From Mariprofundus sp. KV (lineage in GTDB: Bacteria; Pseudomonadota; Zetaproteobacteria; Mariprofundales; Mariprofundaceae): a stretch of DNA of 64,000 nt. Both the position numbers and the translations under genes were made by a program. Position 1 is the stretch's first letter, and every line of letters starts with the position of its first letter. Below the pieces are notes generated by a model. That model saw only the letters and a program-made list of their open reading frames with translations, did not search any database and was not told where the DNA came from. Where the stretch lies: contig NZ_VWNB01000014.1 of NCBI RefSeq assembly GCF_013387475.1, positions 1 to 64,000 of the forward strand, read 5' to 3'. Positions 35,940 through 44,747 of the stretch are shown here, piece by piece.

Positions 35940-36245
35940 CTATACCTGCATGCGGATGATTTCACGGTATGCATCCACCAGTTTATTGCGCACGCCAAGC
36001 ATCATCTGAAATGAGAGATCAGCCTTCTGGATAGCCATGAGGGTCTCAGAGGTGTTGACGCTTTCACCTGTTGCCAGTGCTACCGATGCGCTGGCCGCAG
36101 CTTTTTTGTCATGGTTCATCTGCTCCGTGTAGGCTTTGAGCATTTCACCGAAATTTTCCGCTTTGCCGGATGTGGATTTGTCGCCGACCTGCAGGCTGTT
36201 GCTGCCGGTAAGGCCTGTTGTGGGTCCAATGCCTTGAATACTCAT
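35940..36245 (-). CDS. fliE: flagellar hook-basal body adaptor FliE
   Basis: A 101-residue protein that joins the MS ring to the rod. The C-terminal signature (QKADLSFQMMLGVRNKLVDAY then REIIRMQV) is typical. AGGAGA precedes the ATG. It follows flgC by 9 bases. Confidence 0.93.
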   Translation of the reverse strand: MSIQGIGPTTGLTGSNSLQVGDKSTSGKAENFGEMLKAYTEQMNHDKKAAASASVALATGESVNTSETLMAIQKADLSFQMMLGVRNKLVDAYREIIRMQV

Positions 36246-36254
36246 GACAATCTC

Positions 36255-36701
36255 CTATTTCAGCAATTCGAGTGATTTAAGAAACATCCGCTTGGATGCC
36301 TCCATGGTTGTTACGTTGGCTTCAAAACTTCTTGCCGCTGAGTTCATATCCACCATCTCTTCCACCGGATTCACATTCGGCATGCGCACGACACCTTTGG
36401 CATCGGCATCAGGGTGTGAGGGGTCAAACACCTCACGGAACGGGGTGGGATCCTGCGCCACATGCGATGCTTTTACCGACTGATGACGATCTTTTGCAAA
36501 GCTGCTGTTAAATACAGTCGAGAATGACTGTGATGCAGGGGTAGCCTGAAAGACAACCTGTCTGCGCCGGTAGGGGCCGCCATCAGGTGTGCGGGTTGAT
36601 TCAGCATTGGCGATATTCTCCGCCACAATATCCATGCGCGAGCGCTGGGCGCTCATGCCTGCGGCACTGATATGCATGGAGGATAAAAGGTCATTGGCCA
36701 T
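36255..36701 (-). CDS. flgC: flagellar proximal rod protein FlgC
   Basis: A rod subunit of 148 residues. It has the N-terminal SSMHISAAGMSAQRSRMD with AENIANAESTRT, VRMPNVNPVEEMVDM, and the C-terminal heptads ARSFEANVTTMEASKRM. The ATG overlaps the flgB stop by one base (TAATG), with AAGGAGG upstream. Confidence 0.95.
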   Translation of the reverse strand: MANDLLSSMHISAAGMSAQRSRMDIVAENIANAESTRTPDGGPYRRRQVVFQATPASQSFSTVFNSSFAKDRHQSVKASHVAQDPTPFREVFDPSHPDADAKGVVRMPNVNPVEEMVDMNSAARSFEANVTTMEASKRMFLKSLELLK

Positions 36702-37108
36702 TAGCGATTACCCTCCTTGATGGCGTTGAGCAGACCGCTGATGCGTCCTTTGGCCAGACGCATGGAGAGCTCATGCATCAACTGGTTTTCACTCATGCGT
36801 GCCATCTCTTTCTGAACATCAACAGTGTTGCCATCCATTCTGCGGGCCGGGCTGTAATCGAAAACCGAGCTGCTGCTTAAATGGCCGCTACCGCTGTCGC
36901 TGATGTGGCCTGCATGGGTGGCGACAGGTTTGCCTGCCCCTTTATGCTGCTGTCTCTCAGCAAGGAAATCGGCAAACGAGCGGTTGTCTACCCTGTAGTT
37001 TGGTGTGTCGGCATTGGCAATGTTGCTAGAGGTGACGCCCTGGGCCTTCTCTCTGGCGATCAGAGAGGATTCAATGCGCTGAAATCCTTCGCCTAACATA
37101 TCAATCAT
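36701..37108 (-). CDS. flgB: flagellar proximal rod protein FlgB
   Basis: A rod subunit of 135 residues. It carries the N-terminal rod motif (REKAQGVTSSNIANADTPNYR) and the C-terminal NTVDVQKEMARMSENQLMHE. GAGGAGGTG precedes the ATG. It lies 51 bases after the degenerate-receiver sigma-54 activator, and I found no convincing -24/-12 promoter in that gap, so the two may be cotranscribed. Confidence 0.95.
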   Translation of the reverse strand: MIDMLGEGFQRIESSLIAREKAQGVTSSNIANADTPNYRVDNRSFADFLAERQQHKGAGKPVATHAGHISDSGSGHLSSSSVFDYSPARRMDGNTVDVQKEMARMSENQLMHELSMRLAKGRISGLLNAIKEGNR

Positions 37109-37159
37109 GACTTACACCTCCTCTTGCCCTGGCCGCCAAATATTTATCACAGGCAAAAA

Positions 37160-38524
37160 CTACCCAGCAAGTGACATGCCAGACTCATAGCCCTGTAGCT
37201 TATTGCGTAGCGTTCGGATGCTGATACCAAGCAGCTGGGCGGCTTCGGTGCGGTTGCCCTGCACATGTACAAGCGTCTTCTCGATCAGTGTGCGCTCCAT
37301 ATCGCGGATGGTGACTCCCGCCTGCATCGCACTCTCGCCGTGCTCTGTATTTGCACCCATGTTTGCAGGAGCAGGGTCGAGGAAGAGGTGTTCAGGGTGA
37401 ATGGTATCCCCCTCGGCCATCAGGAAGGCACGATGCATACAGTTTTCAAGTTCGCGTGCATTGCCGGGCCAGGGGTGGGAGGTGAGATGATGAACCGTTG
37501 GCCCTGTCAGTTTTGGTGCCGGTTTGCGGTACATGGCGCTGAAACGATCAAGAAAGTGGTTGGCCAGTGGATAGATATCACCTTTACGCTCTCTCAGTGG
37601 CGGCAGCTGGATGGTAACCACATTCAGTCGGTAGTAGAGATCCTGTCGGAAATCACCATTTTGAACTGCCTGGGTGATGTCCCTGTTGCTGGTGGCAATA
37701 ACCCGCACATCGATTTTAACAGGTTTGCTGCCACCGAGTCTGTCGACTTCACCCTCCTGCAGAACACGTAGCAGCTTGGCCTGCAGGTGAACCGGCATCT
37801 CAGTGATCTCATCCAGTAACAGGGTGCCTTCATGGGCCAGCTCAAATTTGCCGGGGCGGGCTGAGGTGGCGCCTGTAAAGGCTCCCTTCTCATGGCCGAA
37901 CAGTTCAGCTTCAAGCACCCCTTCCGGAATAGCTGCACAGTTAATGGCGATGAAATTATTCTCGCGCCGGTTGGAGCAGGCGTGCACGTAACGCGACAGG
38001 CGCTCTTTGCCGGTTCCCGACTCGCCAATCACCAGTACGGATGCGCAGCTTGGCGCTACCAGTGCCACACGATCAAGCAGGCGACGAGTCTCAACATCTT
38101 CAGTGACAAAGATATCCTGCTGCTTCATGCGGGCCGGGCGCTGCTGTTCACTGGCCTGTTGAGCCAGCGCGCTCTGGTGGCCGCTTTTGCGAATGTATAT
38201 TTCGAGAATATCGTCAGGCAGAGGTATCAGGCGGTAATCGATGATGCCCATGTGCATCAGGTCGGCGGCGCGGTCGGCCTGACCGTTGTTGGTGAGAATA
38301 ACCAGATTGGCCTGTGGGTTGTGTTCAAACAGGCGCCGGACAATCGAAGGGGAGGTGACCGTGTCCCAGATAAATACAAGCGCGTCGTTGTCGCAGAGAT
38401 ACTCATGGGTCTGGCTGGGAATTGATTCGATGGCGGTTTGCGGCAGCAGTCTGCCCAGTTGTACACGCAGCTCTGCCTCTTCGTGCTGAGGAAATCCGAC
38501 CAGTGCTACATTGGAAAGGCTCAT
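37160..38524 (-). CDS. sigma-54-dependent activator with degenerate receiver (flagellar, FlrC/FleR-like)
   Basis: A 454-residue enhancer-binding protein. The N-terminal 120 residues have receiver-like shape but lack the acidic pair (VGFPQHEEAE) and the KP motif (IPLPDD), so phosphorylation is doubtful. The AAA+ domain (about 142-370) has Walker A GESGTGKE, the sigma-54 loop GAFTGA and arginine-finger region. A Fis-type HTH (about 415-450, GNRTEAAQLLGISIRTL) ends the protein. It leads into flgB-fliJ and probably activates these or later flagellar promoters. The ATG overlaps the TPR gene stop (ATGA). Confidence 0.88.
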   Translation of the reverse strand: MSLSNVALVGFPQHEEAELRVQLGRLLPQTAIESIPSQTHEYLCDNDALVFIWDTVTSPSIVRRLFEHNPQANLVILTNNGQADRAADLMHMGIIDYRLIPLPDDILEIYIRKSGHQSALAQQASEQQRPARMKQQDIFVTEDVETRRLLDRVALVAPSCASVLVIGESGTGKERLSRYVHACSNRRENNFIAINCAAIPEGVLEAELFGHEKGAFTGATSARPGKFELAHEGTLLLDEITEMPVHLQAKLLRVLQEGEVDRLGGSKPVKIDVRVIATSNRDITQAVQNGDFRQDLYYRLNVVTIQLPPLRERKGDIYPLANHFLDRFSAMYRKPAPKLTGPTVHHLTSHPWPGNARELENCMHRAFLMAEGDTIHPEHLFLDPAPANMGANTEHGESAMQAGVTIRDMERTLIEKTLVHVQGNRTEAAQLLGISIRTLRNKLQGYESGMSLAG

Positions 38525-40500
38525 TGTTTTTCCCCCAATAGCTGGCCTGCCTGCTGATCTGCCAGTGCCAGCTTGGCCAATGCCGCATAGGTTCCGGCAT
38601 CTTTTCTCTGTGCCAGTGCCTGCAGGCGCTGCTCGCCCTGCTGAATTTCACCGGTGCGGACCTGACAAACGCCAACATAGTATTCCCATGCGGCGTCACG
38701 ATCCTTCTCGGCTACCTCCATGTAGAGTTTGCGTGCCTGTCCGTACTCACGGGCAGTAAACAGACTTCTGGCCTGATTGAGTAGTCCCATGCGTTGGTCT
38801 GCCCCCTGACTCAGGCGATAGCTCTCCCAGGCTTTGGCTTCACTGTGCCAGTGGCCAAGCGCCGCAGAGACTTCTGCACTGGTACGCCAGAAGTTGGCGC
38901 GGGATTCGAGGGCAAGGTCGGAGGCACGCACTGCATTGAGTGTCTGACGCGCCGCCTGCGCCTGCTTCTGGTTCATCTGCATGCGTGCTACTACAGCCAG
39001 AATTTCCGGACGGTAAATGGTATACTCGTTGCGATTGAGCCAGCGCATCACCTTTTCTACGCCATCGGAATCCTGACGGTCCATCCACAGCTTGGAGAGC
39101 TCAACCATAACGCGCTGGCCGCGAATGCTGGCTTTATTGCTTTTGTATAGTTCACTGAGCAGTTTCTCTGCGCCATCAAAGAGCATCAGCAGGCGCATGG
39201 CATGGCCGATGCCAAGGCGAAGCTCCTGCGACAGTCTGGCGCTGGGGCGAAGCTGGGGGTACTGCTTCCAGATCGTCACTGCTTTCAGCCACTGCTCCTG
39301 CTTGAGCATGGTGTTAAGGCTGTCCTGCAGCCATATGGCACCCTCTTTGTGGGCGCGTTGGGCAATGCGGCGATCCACTGATGTGGCGGCCCTGGCGTAG
39401 GCGTGCAGGGCAGGCGATTCGGCGCGTTCTTCAGCGCTCTCTTTTTCTGTGGCCAAAGAGGCCTTCTCAATGCGTGCCCAGAATTGTGCAAGCCCAAGCA
39501 TCGCTTCATCTTCAATGAGGGAGAGCTGATTGGAGTCGGCAATTTTTTTCAGTGATACCATGGCGGGAAGAAGCTTCTCTTTCTCGGTCTCATCTTTGAA
39601 TTCCAGCATCAGTTTGCGGATAAACGCCTTGCGTCCGATGGTGGTTTCAGCCTGACTGGCGGACAGAATGCCGTACTCTTTAATAGCTGCCGCTGTTTTA
39701 TTGTTATCAGCAATGATATCGGCATGAATAAGGCGTACAATCGGAGCCTGCACACTATTGATATAGCGATGGATAAAATCCTCTGAGAGCGCAAGCGTCT
39801 GCTTGTCTTCATTGTTATGCATTAGCTGGATAAAGTTGGCATAGAGAATCGGCTCGCTGGTGATGATCTCCTGCCAGTTTTTATGCACTGCCAGCAGGCT
39901 CTTGTAGGCGACCTCAGGGCGCTTCTCCCCTTGATCGACAATAGCCATCCAGGCCATGCCTATGGCTTGCCGATAGCTGTCACTGCCGATTTGCAGGCTG
40001 TATTGAAGCAGGTCGCTGCGAGCGTAGGCAAACTGCTCTTGTTCAATGTGGATTCGGGCCATCAGCAGCCAGGCCCGGCGCAGATTTTGCGGTTGTTGAT
40101 CTTTGGTGATGATTTCACGTGCTGCTGTCACTGCCTTTTTGTGATCCCCCGCCTTCCAGCGCAACCATGCCTTTTGCCAACGCAGTTCGGCGGCTTGGGG
40201 GTTTTCAGGAAACTCTTTCAGCGATGCCTCAATGGCCTGAACTGCCAGAGAGATGTTTTCAAAATGTTTATGTGTGGCACGCATAATCTCTGCTTCGGCA
40301 ATCAGGTTTAAGATCTCCTGTCGCTCGTCGCGCGTGACCTTTTGGGCCTTAAGCACCTTTTCGGCCGTTCGCACGGCTTGTTCGGGATTGCCGTTATTCA
40401 GAAAAATGCGAACGGTACGTGTCCGCTCACTCTCCAGCGCGTAGCTGGCAGACGGCAGGGCGAGAATGAGTGCAGTGACGATGATGATAGCGCGGAACAT
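38521..40500 (-). CDS. exported TPR-repeat protein of the flagellar cluster, function unknown
   Basis: A 659-residue helical repeat protein with an N-terminal signal peptide (FRAIIIVTALILALPSASYA). Tetratricopeptide-like helical pairs run through most of it (PEQAVRTAEKVLKAQK, KKAVTAAREIITK, AWLLMARIHIEQEQFAYARS, and near the end YGQARKLYMEVAEKD). No catalytic motif is seen. It sits between two sigma-54 activators and overlaps the downstream one by 4 bases, which ties it to flagellar or polar-assembly regulation by position only. Periplasmic TPR scaffolds of the motor or a secretion system are possible homologues. Confidence 0.7.
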   Translation of the reverse strand: MFRAIIIVTALILALPSASYALESERTRTVRIFLNNGNPEQAVRTAEKVLKAQKVTRDERQEILNLIAEAEIMRATHKHFENISLAVQAIEASLKEFPENPQAAELRWQKAWLRWKAGDHKKAVTAAREIITKDQQPQNLRRAWLLMARIHIEQEQFAYARSDLLQYSLQIGSDSYRQAIGMAWMAIVDQGEKRPEVAYKSLLAVHKNWQEIITSEPILYANFIQLMHNNEDKQTLALSEDFIHRYINSVQAPIVRLIHADIIADNNKTAAAIKEYGILSASQAETTIGRKAFIRKLMLEFKDETEKEKLLPAMVSLKKIADSNQLSLIEDEAMLGLAQFWARIEKASLATEKESAEERAESPALHAYARAATSVDRRIAQRAHKEGAIWLQDSLNTMLKQEQWLKAVTIWKQYPQLRPSARLSQELRLGIGHAMRLLMLFDGAEKLLSELYKSNKASIRGQRVMVELSKLWMDRQDSDGVEKVMRWLNRNEYTIYRPEILAVVARMQMNQKQAQAARQTLNAVRASDLALESRANFWRTSAEVSAALGHWHSEAKAWESYRLSQGADQRMGLLNQARSLFTAREYGQARKLYMEVAEKDRDAAWEYYVGVCQVRTGEIQQGEQRLQALAQRKDAGTYAALAKLALADQQAGQLLGEKQ

Positions 40501-40677
40501 GTTGCGTTATCGCAAGATTCATGCCGAAGACGGCAAGGGCCTTATATTGCGCTGTTTTAATATGAAAAGAACCATGTAATCAGACATTTGGATTGCCCTG
40601 ATGTCTGCTGTCGCCGGTGCGACCGGATTGCATTTAAGGGGATTTCTGACTGTTGTCACGCGAGCAGTCAGGGCTGC

Positions 40678-42072
40678 TTAGTTTTCAGCAGGCTGCAGTC
40701 CCTTCTTTTTGATTTTTTCAACCAGGGTTGTGCGATTCATAGCCAAAAAATTGGCGGCACGGTTTTTGTTCCAGTTGAAGCGTTTCAGCGCCGACAGGAT
40801 CAGGTGACTTTCAAATTCATCCACAGTGGCCTTCAGGTCGATCTGCTCTGCAGATGTTACATCCATCTGGAAACTCTGCAGCACGCGTTCTTTGTCGCTG
40901 ATCATACGCGAGGGGAGGTCTTCAACTCCAACAATGCCGTCACGTTTCAGTGTGGTGACCCGTTCGATAAGGTTTTGCAGTTCGCGAACATTGCCTGGCC
41001 AGTTGTAGGAGAGCATGGAGCGTTTGGCTTCATCTGAAAAACCGGTGATGGCTGATCCTTTCTCTTTGTTAAAGTGCGATATAAAGTGGTTGGCAAGCAG
41101 CAGAATATCATCGCCACGATCCTTTAGCGGAGCCAGATAAAGAGGAATGACATTAAGTCTGTAGTAGAGATCCTCTCTGAAGCGTCCGGCCATAATCTCT
41201 TCTTCAAGATCACGATGGGTAGCGGCGATGACACGCACATCAACATGAATGCTCTGCTGGCTACCGACCGGTTCAAAACAGCGCTCCTGGAGGACACGCA
41301 GGAGTTTGACCTGAAGTTTCGGGCTCATGTCACCAATTTCATCAAGGAAGATGGTGCCGCCATTGGCGATCTCAAAGCGTCCCGGCCGGGCACGAATGGC
41401 GCCTGTGAATGCCCCTTTCACGTGACCGAACAGCTCGGATTCAAGAAGTTCCTCAGGGATGGCTCCGCAGTTGATGGAGACCATGGGTTTGCCGGAGCGG
41501 GAGCCTGATTTATGCAGCGCCTTGGCCAGTACCTCCTTGCCACAGCCGGACTCACCGCTAATGAGGACAGTGCTGTCAGAGTTGGCCAGCAGCTTAATGG
41601 TCTCCTGAAGTTTGCGAATCGACTCGCAGTGGCCAATCAACCCCTCTTTGCCGCTTTGGGTACGAATCTGTTCGCGCAGGGAGAGGTTGTCTTTTTTCAA
41701 TTGTCTGGTTTTCATCAGTTCGCCGATGCGCACCAGCATCTCATCAATATCGAAGGGTTTCTTGAGAAAATCATTGGCTCCAAGCCGGACAGCGTCGACA
41801 GCTGTGTCGACTTCGGCGTAGCCGGTCATGATAATGATGCCCATGTCAGGATCGGATTGGCGGAATTCACGCATCAGTTCAATGCCGTTGCCATCGGGAA
41901 GGCGCACGTCGAGGATAGTCAGATCAAATTTGCCAATAGACATTGCTTCCTGTGCGCGGGTGGCATTGGCTGCCGCGGTTACATGGTAGCCCGCCGCTTC
42001 CAGCGCCTCCTGCAGAATGCATCTGAAGTCATCATTATCTTCAACCAGCAGGATAAATGCAGATTGTTTCAC
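40678..42072 (-). CDS. NtrC-family sigma-54-dependent response regulator
   Basis: About 464 residues: an intact receiver (LLVEDNDD acidic pocket, phosphoacceptor in LTILDVRLPDGNG, MTGYAE, LKKPFD), an AAA+ domain with GESGCGKE, GAFTGA and the RLLNV-type segments, and a C-terminal Fis HTH (NWNKNRAANFLAMNRTTL). The GTG at 42072 is chosen because CAAGGGGAG lies 8 bases upstream; an in-frame TTG/ATG-type start at 42105 would sit inside a possible FNR box. It heads the leftward flagellar supercluster, so a FleR/FlrC or master role is inferred. No cognate kinase is seen. Confidence 0.88.
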   Translation of the reverse strand: MKQSAFILLVEDNDDFRCILQEALEAAGYHVTAAANATRAQEAMSIGKFDLTILDVRLPDGNGIELMREFRQSDPDMGIIIMTGYAEVDTAVDAVRLGANDFLKKPFDIDEMLVRIGELMKTRQLKKDNLSLREQIRTQSGKEGLIGHCESIRKLQETIKLLANSDSTVLISGESGCGKEVLAKALHKSGSRSGKPMVSINCGAIPEELLESELFGHVKGAFTGAIRARPGRFEIANGGTIFLDEIGDMSPKLQVKLLRVLQERCFEPVGSQQSIHVDVRVIAATHRDLEEEIMAGRFREDLYYRLNVIPLYLAPLKDRGDDILLLANHFISHFNKEKGSAITGFSDEAKRSMLSYNWPGNVRELQNLIERVTTLKRDGIVGVEDLPSRMISDKERVLQSFQMDVTSAEQIDLKATVDEFESHLILSALKRFNWNKNRAANFLAMNRTTLVEKIKKKGLQPAEN

Positions 42073-42104
42073 AGTATTTTGCTCCCCTTGTTGCGTCGCC
42101 AGCA

Positions 42105-42118
42105 TTGATCAAAGTCAA
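42105..42118 (-). promoter_or_regulatory. possible FNR/CRP-type box upstream of the NtrC-family gene
   Basis: TTGAT, four bases, GTCAA: nine of ten positions of the FNR consensus TTGAT-N4-ATCAA. It lies 33 bases before the chosen GTG start. Oxygen control of the flagellar cascade would follow if real; no FNR gene is in the window. Confidence 0.3.
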
Positions 42119-42421
42119 AATAATGACGGGGCGTTCGGTAAAAGCAAGCATTCTCTGCGTGTAAATAGGGAGGCAGGGCCTGTTTCTCTTTATGGATAGT
42201 CAAAATTCCATTGTTTTCATTATGATGTTGTGAAGAAATACTCATAAATCATTGAATTATAAGATAAAGGGCCTTGAATCTTATGTGGAATGCGAGGGTG
42301 GCAGAAGGTGATTTAATTTTGACGTTTATGGATTGTTAAAGTTGAGAATATATTCTCCGATATGTACTGATGTATAGTAATTCTGTCTGCAGATGGTGTG
42401 CAGCAGAGGAGGTGAGACCAC
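42119..42421. other. divergent regulatory region between flagellar and signalling units
   Basis: About 300 A/T-rich bases without a gene. It must hold promoters for both directions. It contains the palindrome GAGAATATATTCTC at 42344-42357, a TTGACG hexamer at 42319-42324 and a TATAAT on the minus strand (around 42258-42263), but no complete consensus promoter that I would defend. Confidence 0.5.
42344..42357. promoter_or_regulatory. 14-bp perfect palindrome in the divergent region
   Basis: GAGAATATATTCTC reads the same on both strands and lies 65 bases before the small gene at 42422. It is a candidate operator; the binding protein is unknown. Confidence 0.35.
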
Positions 42422-42673
42422 ATGGCTATGAGTGTTCAGCCCGTAGATGGCTTAATTCACAGGCTTCTTCAGCAGAATGCCAGACCCTCCTCTGCTCCTG
42501 ATCGATCTCAGGAAGCCACAAAACCAGCCTCTGACCATGTCAGTCTCTCTGTCGATGCGCGCCCCTCTCAATCTGACTCGGTAAAATCCGAGCTTCCGGC
42601 TAGGCTCGGAGAAAAAGCATTGGAATCACACTTGCTAAACCTTTATCGTTCGAATGATAAGTTTGGAGGGTAA
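42422..42673 (+). CDS. small protein of unknown function heading the signalling operon
   Basis: 83 residues, hydrophilic, with a Ser/Pro/Asp-rich middle (DHVSLSVDARPSQSDS) and a C-terminal amphipathic part (LGEKALESHLLNLYRSNDKFGG). No domain that I recognise. A strong ribosome site (GAGGAGGTG) precedes the ATG and the next gene starts 3 bases after its stop behind GGAGGG, so it is very likely a real, cotranscribed gene. The style recalls small flagellar regulators, but that is a guess. Confidence 0.65.
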   Translation: MAMSVQPVDGLIHRLLQQNARPSSAPDRSQEATKPASDHVSLSVDARPSQSDSVKSELPARLGEKALESHLLNLYRSNDKFGG

Positions 42674-42675
42674 GT

Positions 42676-43164
42676 GTGAAACGCCCCAGGTTGTTGCTGG
42701 CCGAAGACGATGAGGCTTTGGCTTCGCTATTAGAAGAGTATCTGCTCGAAGCGAATTATGATGTAACTGTACACCGTCGGGGTGATACGGCTCTGGAGGC
42801 ATTGGGTCAGGATCGATTCGATCTTGTGCTTACCGACATTGTGATGCCTGGCGCCGATGGTTTGACCCTTCTTCGTCATGTTGTCCATGATGAACTCAGT
42901 GACACACTTGTGATCCTGATGACCGGCTACTCCGGCATCGAAAATGCCCTGCATGCTGTTGAGCAGGGGGCCTATGACTTTGTAAGCAAACCTTTTCAAC
43001 TTCCTGAAATCAGGGTTCGACTCGACAACGCTTCCCGTTATCAGCAACTGCTGCGCAGTTGGAATGAGCTCACGGGGGGGGGCAGCACCGCTGCAGAGGC
43101 TGCGTACCCTTCCGGGCATGCGGTGGCCAAGGCTTACGGCCGAAGTTCAACGGGAAATTACTGA
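42676..43164 (+). CDS. single-domain response regulator
   Basis: 162 residues: a receiver (about 5-120) with AEDDE, phosphoacceptor in LVLTDIVMPGADG, MTGYSG and VSKPFQ, and a short C-terminal tail of about 40 residues without a domain. It could act by protein contact, for instance on the following HD-GYP protein. GTG start at 42676 with GGAGGG at 42665-42670. Its stop overlaps the next ATG by one base (TGATG). Confidence 0.88.
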   Translation: MKRPRLLLAEDDEALASLLEEYLLEANYDVTVHRRGDTALEALGQDRFDLVLTDIVMPGADGLTLLRHVVHDELSDTLVILMTGYSGIENALHAVEQGAYDFVSKPFQLPEIRVRLDNASRYQQLLRSWNELTGGGSTAAEAAYPSGHAVAKAYGRSSTGNY

Positions 43165-44747
43165 TGCTGAACCTTCTTATTATTGAGGATCAGCCTGCTG
43201 TTCGCGAGGTGGTTGCTGAAATTGCCGGCGAATTAAGTCAGGAGGTAAGGGTTGCGCAGGTCGGTAGCCTTGAAGAGGCGAGAGCTGTTCTGGCTTCAGA
43301 AGAGTGGAACGGCCTGATCACTGATATGAGTCTTGGTGATGGCAATGCGCTGGAAATGATTGCTTCACTCAAAGAGGGTGGAGTGAAGATGCCTCCTACC
43401 ATTCTGATGAGTGGCTTTTTAACCTCAGCCAGAATGGCTCAGGCTCTGCAGTTGGGTATTGAGCATGTGCTGGCCAAACCCTTTGCTCCTGATGTGCTGC
43501 TTGATTGTCTGGAGAAGATGCTCAGCAAAGATGAAGAGCATGCGGTTGCCTCGGCAGACAAACCTAAACGCCAGCAGCGCTCTTCTGATCGACTGCTTCC
43601 TGAAATGTTTGAGATGGATCGCCGCCTCGGCCTCGTCTATCGAATGTTCGATGAGATTCCCGCTCAGCACGATGTCTCGTCTGTCTGCTCAAGTGCTTTG
43701 AATCTTGCTGTTGAGGTGGTACATGCCAAGGGCGGCTATCTTGCCTTTTTTGAGCGCAGTCATCACAAGCTTGTCATGGTCTCTTCCCAGGGTATGGGAG
43801 AGGTTGCACCATCCTGTACGCTTGATGAGACCTCCTTTCAGCCGCTGGTTGCCGGTGAAGAAGAGCTTATTCAATCCTTTCCTGATGCTCCGGGTATCTG
43901 CTGGCCGGGAGTGGATGAGCCTCATCATGTTGCCATTCCTGTTCGTCTGCAGGGTGTTTCGATGGGAGTGCTCTGCCTGCTTGATCCGGCATCAAGTGAG
44001 CCACTGAAGAGCGAGACCCGTCAGATGCTGGGGCTGCTGGTCAAGGAGCTCGATACGCTGCTGGATAATCGTGCGGTGCATGCGGCGCTCGCCGATAACA
44101 TGCGCGAAACATTGATTGCCCTCGTACGCTCACTGGAAGCGCGAGATCGTTACACCCGGGATCACTCAGGACGGGTAGGGTCGCTATCGGCCATTCTGGC
44201 CGAGGATATGGGGTTGGATCAGGACCGCGTTGATCTGATTCGCACAGGTGGTCTGCTGCATGATATTGGCAAGTGCGGCATTCCTGATGCGGTGCTGCTC
44301 AAGCCGGATCGCTATACCGAGAATGAGTTTGCTATCATGAAGGCGCATCCGGCGATTGGTGACAATATCCTGAAAAACATGGATACCATGATCAGGGAGC
44401 GGTTGATGCTGCGTCATCATCATGAGCGGTATGACGGGCTCGGTTATCCTGACAGGCTGGCCGGTGAGGATATTCCTCTTGAGGCGCGTATTGTCTGTGT
44501 TGCCGATGCCATCGATGCAATGACCACACATCGCGTTTATCGAATGGCAAGACCACTCTCTTTCTGTGTCGAGCAGCTGAAGGCCGGTTCTGGCACGCAA
44601 TTTGATCCGGAGATTGTGAAGGTAGCCCTTGCCGCGATTGAGCGCGGGGTGGTGAGTACACAGGCAGAGGGGCAGCAGAACATTGAGGGTGTTATGCCTC
44701 TGTCGGCCCTGATATCTGTTAAAACTGAGGTTCGTAACTATGGCTAA
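43164..44747 (+). CDS. response regulator with GAF-like and HD-GYP domains (probable c-di-GMP phosphodiesterase)
   Basis: 527 residues. The receiver (about 1-120) has LIIEDQP, phosphoacceptor in LITDMSLGDGN, MSGF and LAKPF. A GAF-like region spans roughly 150-315. The HD-GYP domain (about 325-500) keeps the metal residues: H in YTRDHSGR, HD in LLHDIGKCG, H in MKAHP, HH in LRHHHERYDG and D in VCVADAIDAM. The signature loop reads GLGYP. It should hydrolyse c-di-GMP under control of phosphorylation or GAF ligand. Cotranscribed with the receiver upstream and PilZ downstream (8-bp overlap). Confidence 0.9.
   Translation: MLNLLIIEDQPAVREVVAEIAGELSQEVRVAQVGSLEEARAVLASEEWNGLITDMSLGDGNALEMIASLKEGGVKMPPTILMSGFLTSARMAQALQLGIEHVLAKPFAPDVLLDCLEKMLSKDEEHAVASADKPKRQQRSSDRLLPEMFEMDRRLGLVYRMFDEIPAQHDVSSVCSSALNLAVEVVHAKGGYLAFFERSHHKLVMVSSQGMGEVAPSCTLDETSFQPLVAGEEELIQSFPDAPGICWPGVDEPHHVAIPVRLQGVSMGVLCLLDPASSEPLKSETRQMLGLLVKELDTLLDNRAVHAALADNMRETLIALVRSLEARDRYTRDHSGRVGSLSAILAEDMGLDQDRVDLIRTGGLLHDIGKCGIPDAVLLKPDRYTENEFAIMKAHPAIGDNILKNMDTMIRERLMLRHHHERYDGLGYPDRLAGEDIPLEARIVCVADAIDAMTTHRVYRMARPLSFCVEQLKAGSGTQFDPEIVKVALAAIERGVVSTQAEGQQNIEGVMPLSALISVKTEVRNYG

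Noticed and set aside
37109-37159. Possible sigma-54 promoter before flgB
   Set aside because: The best candidate has GG and GC separated by 9 bases rather than 10, and other candidates by 8.
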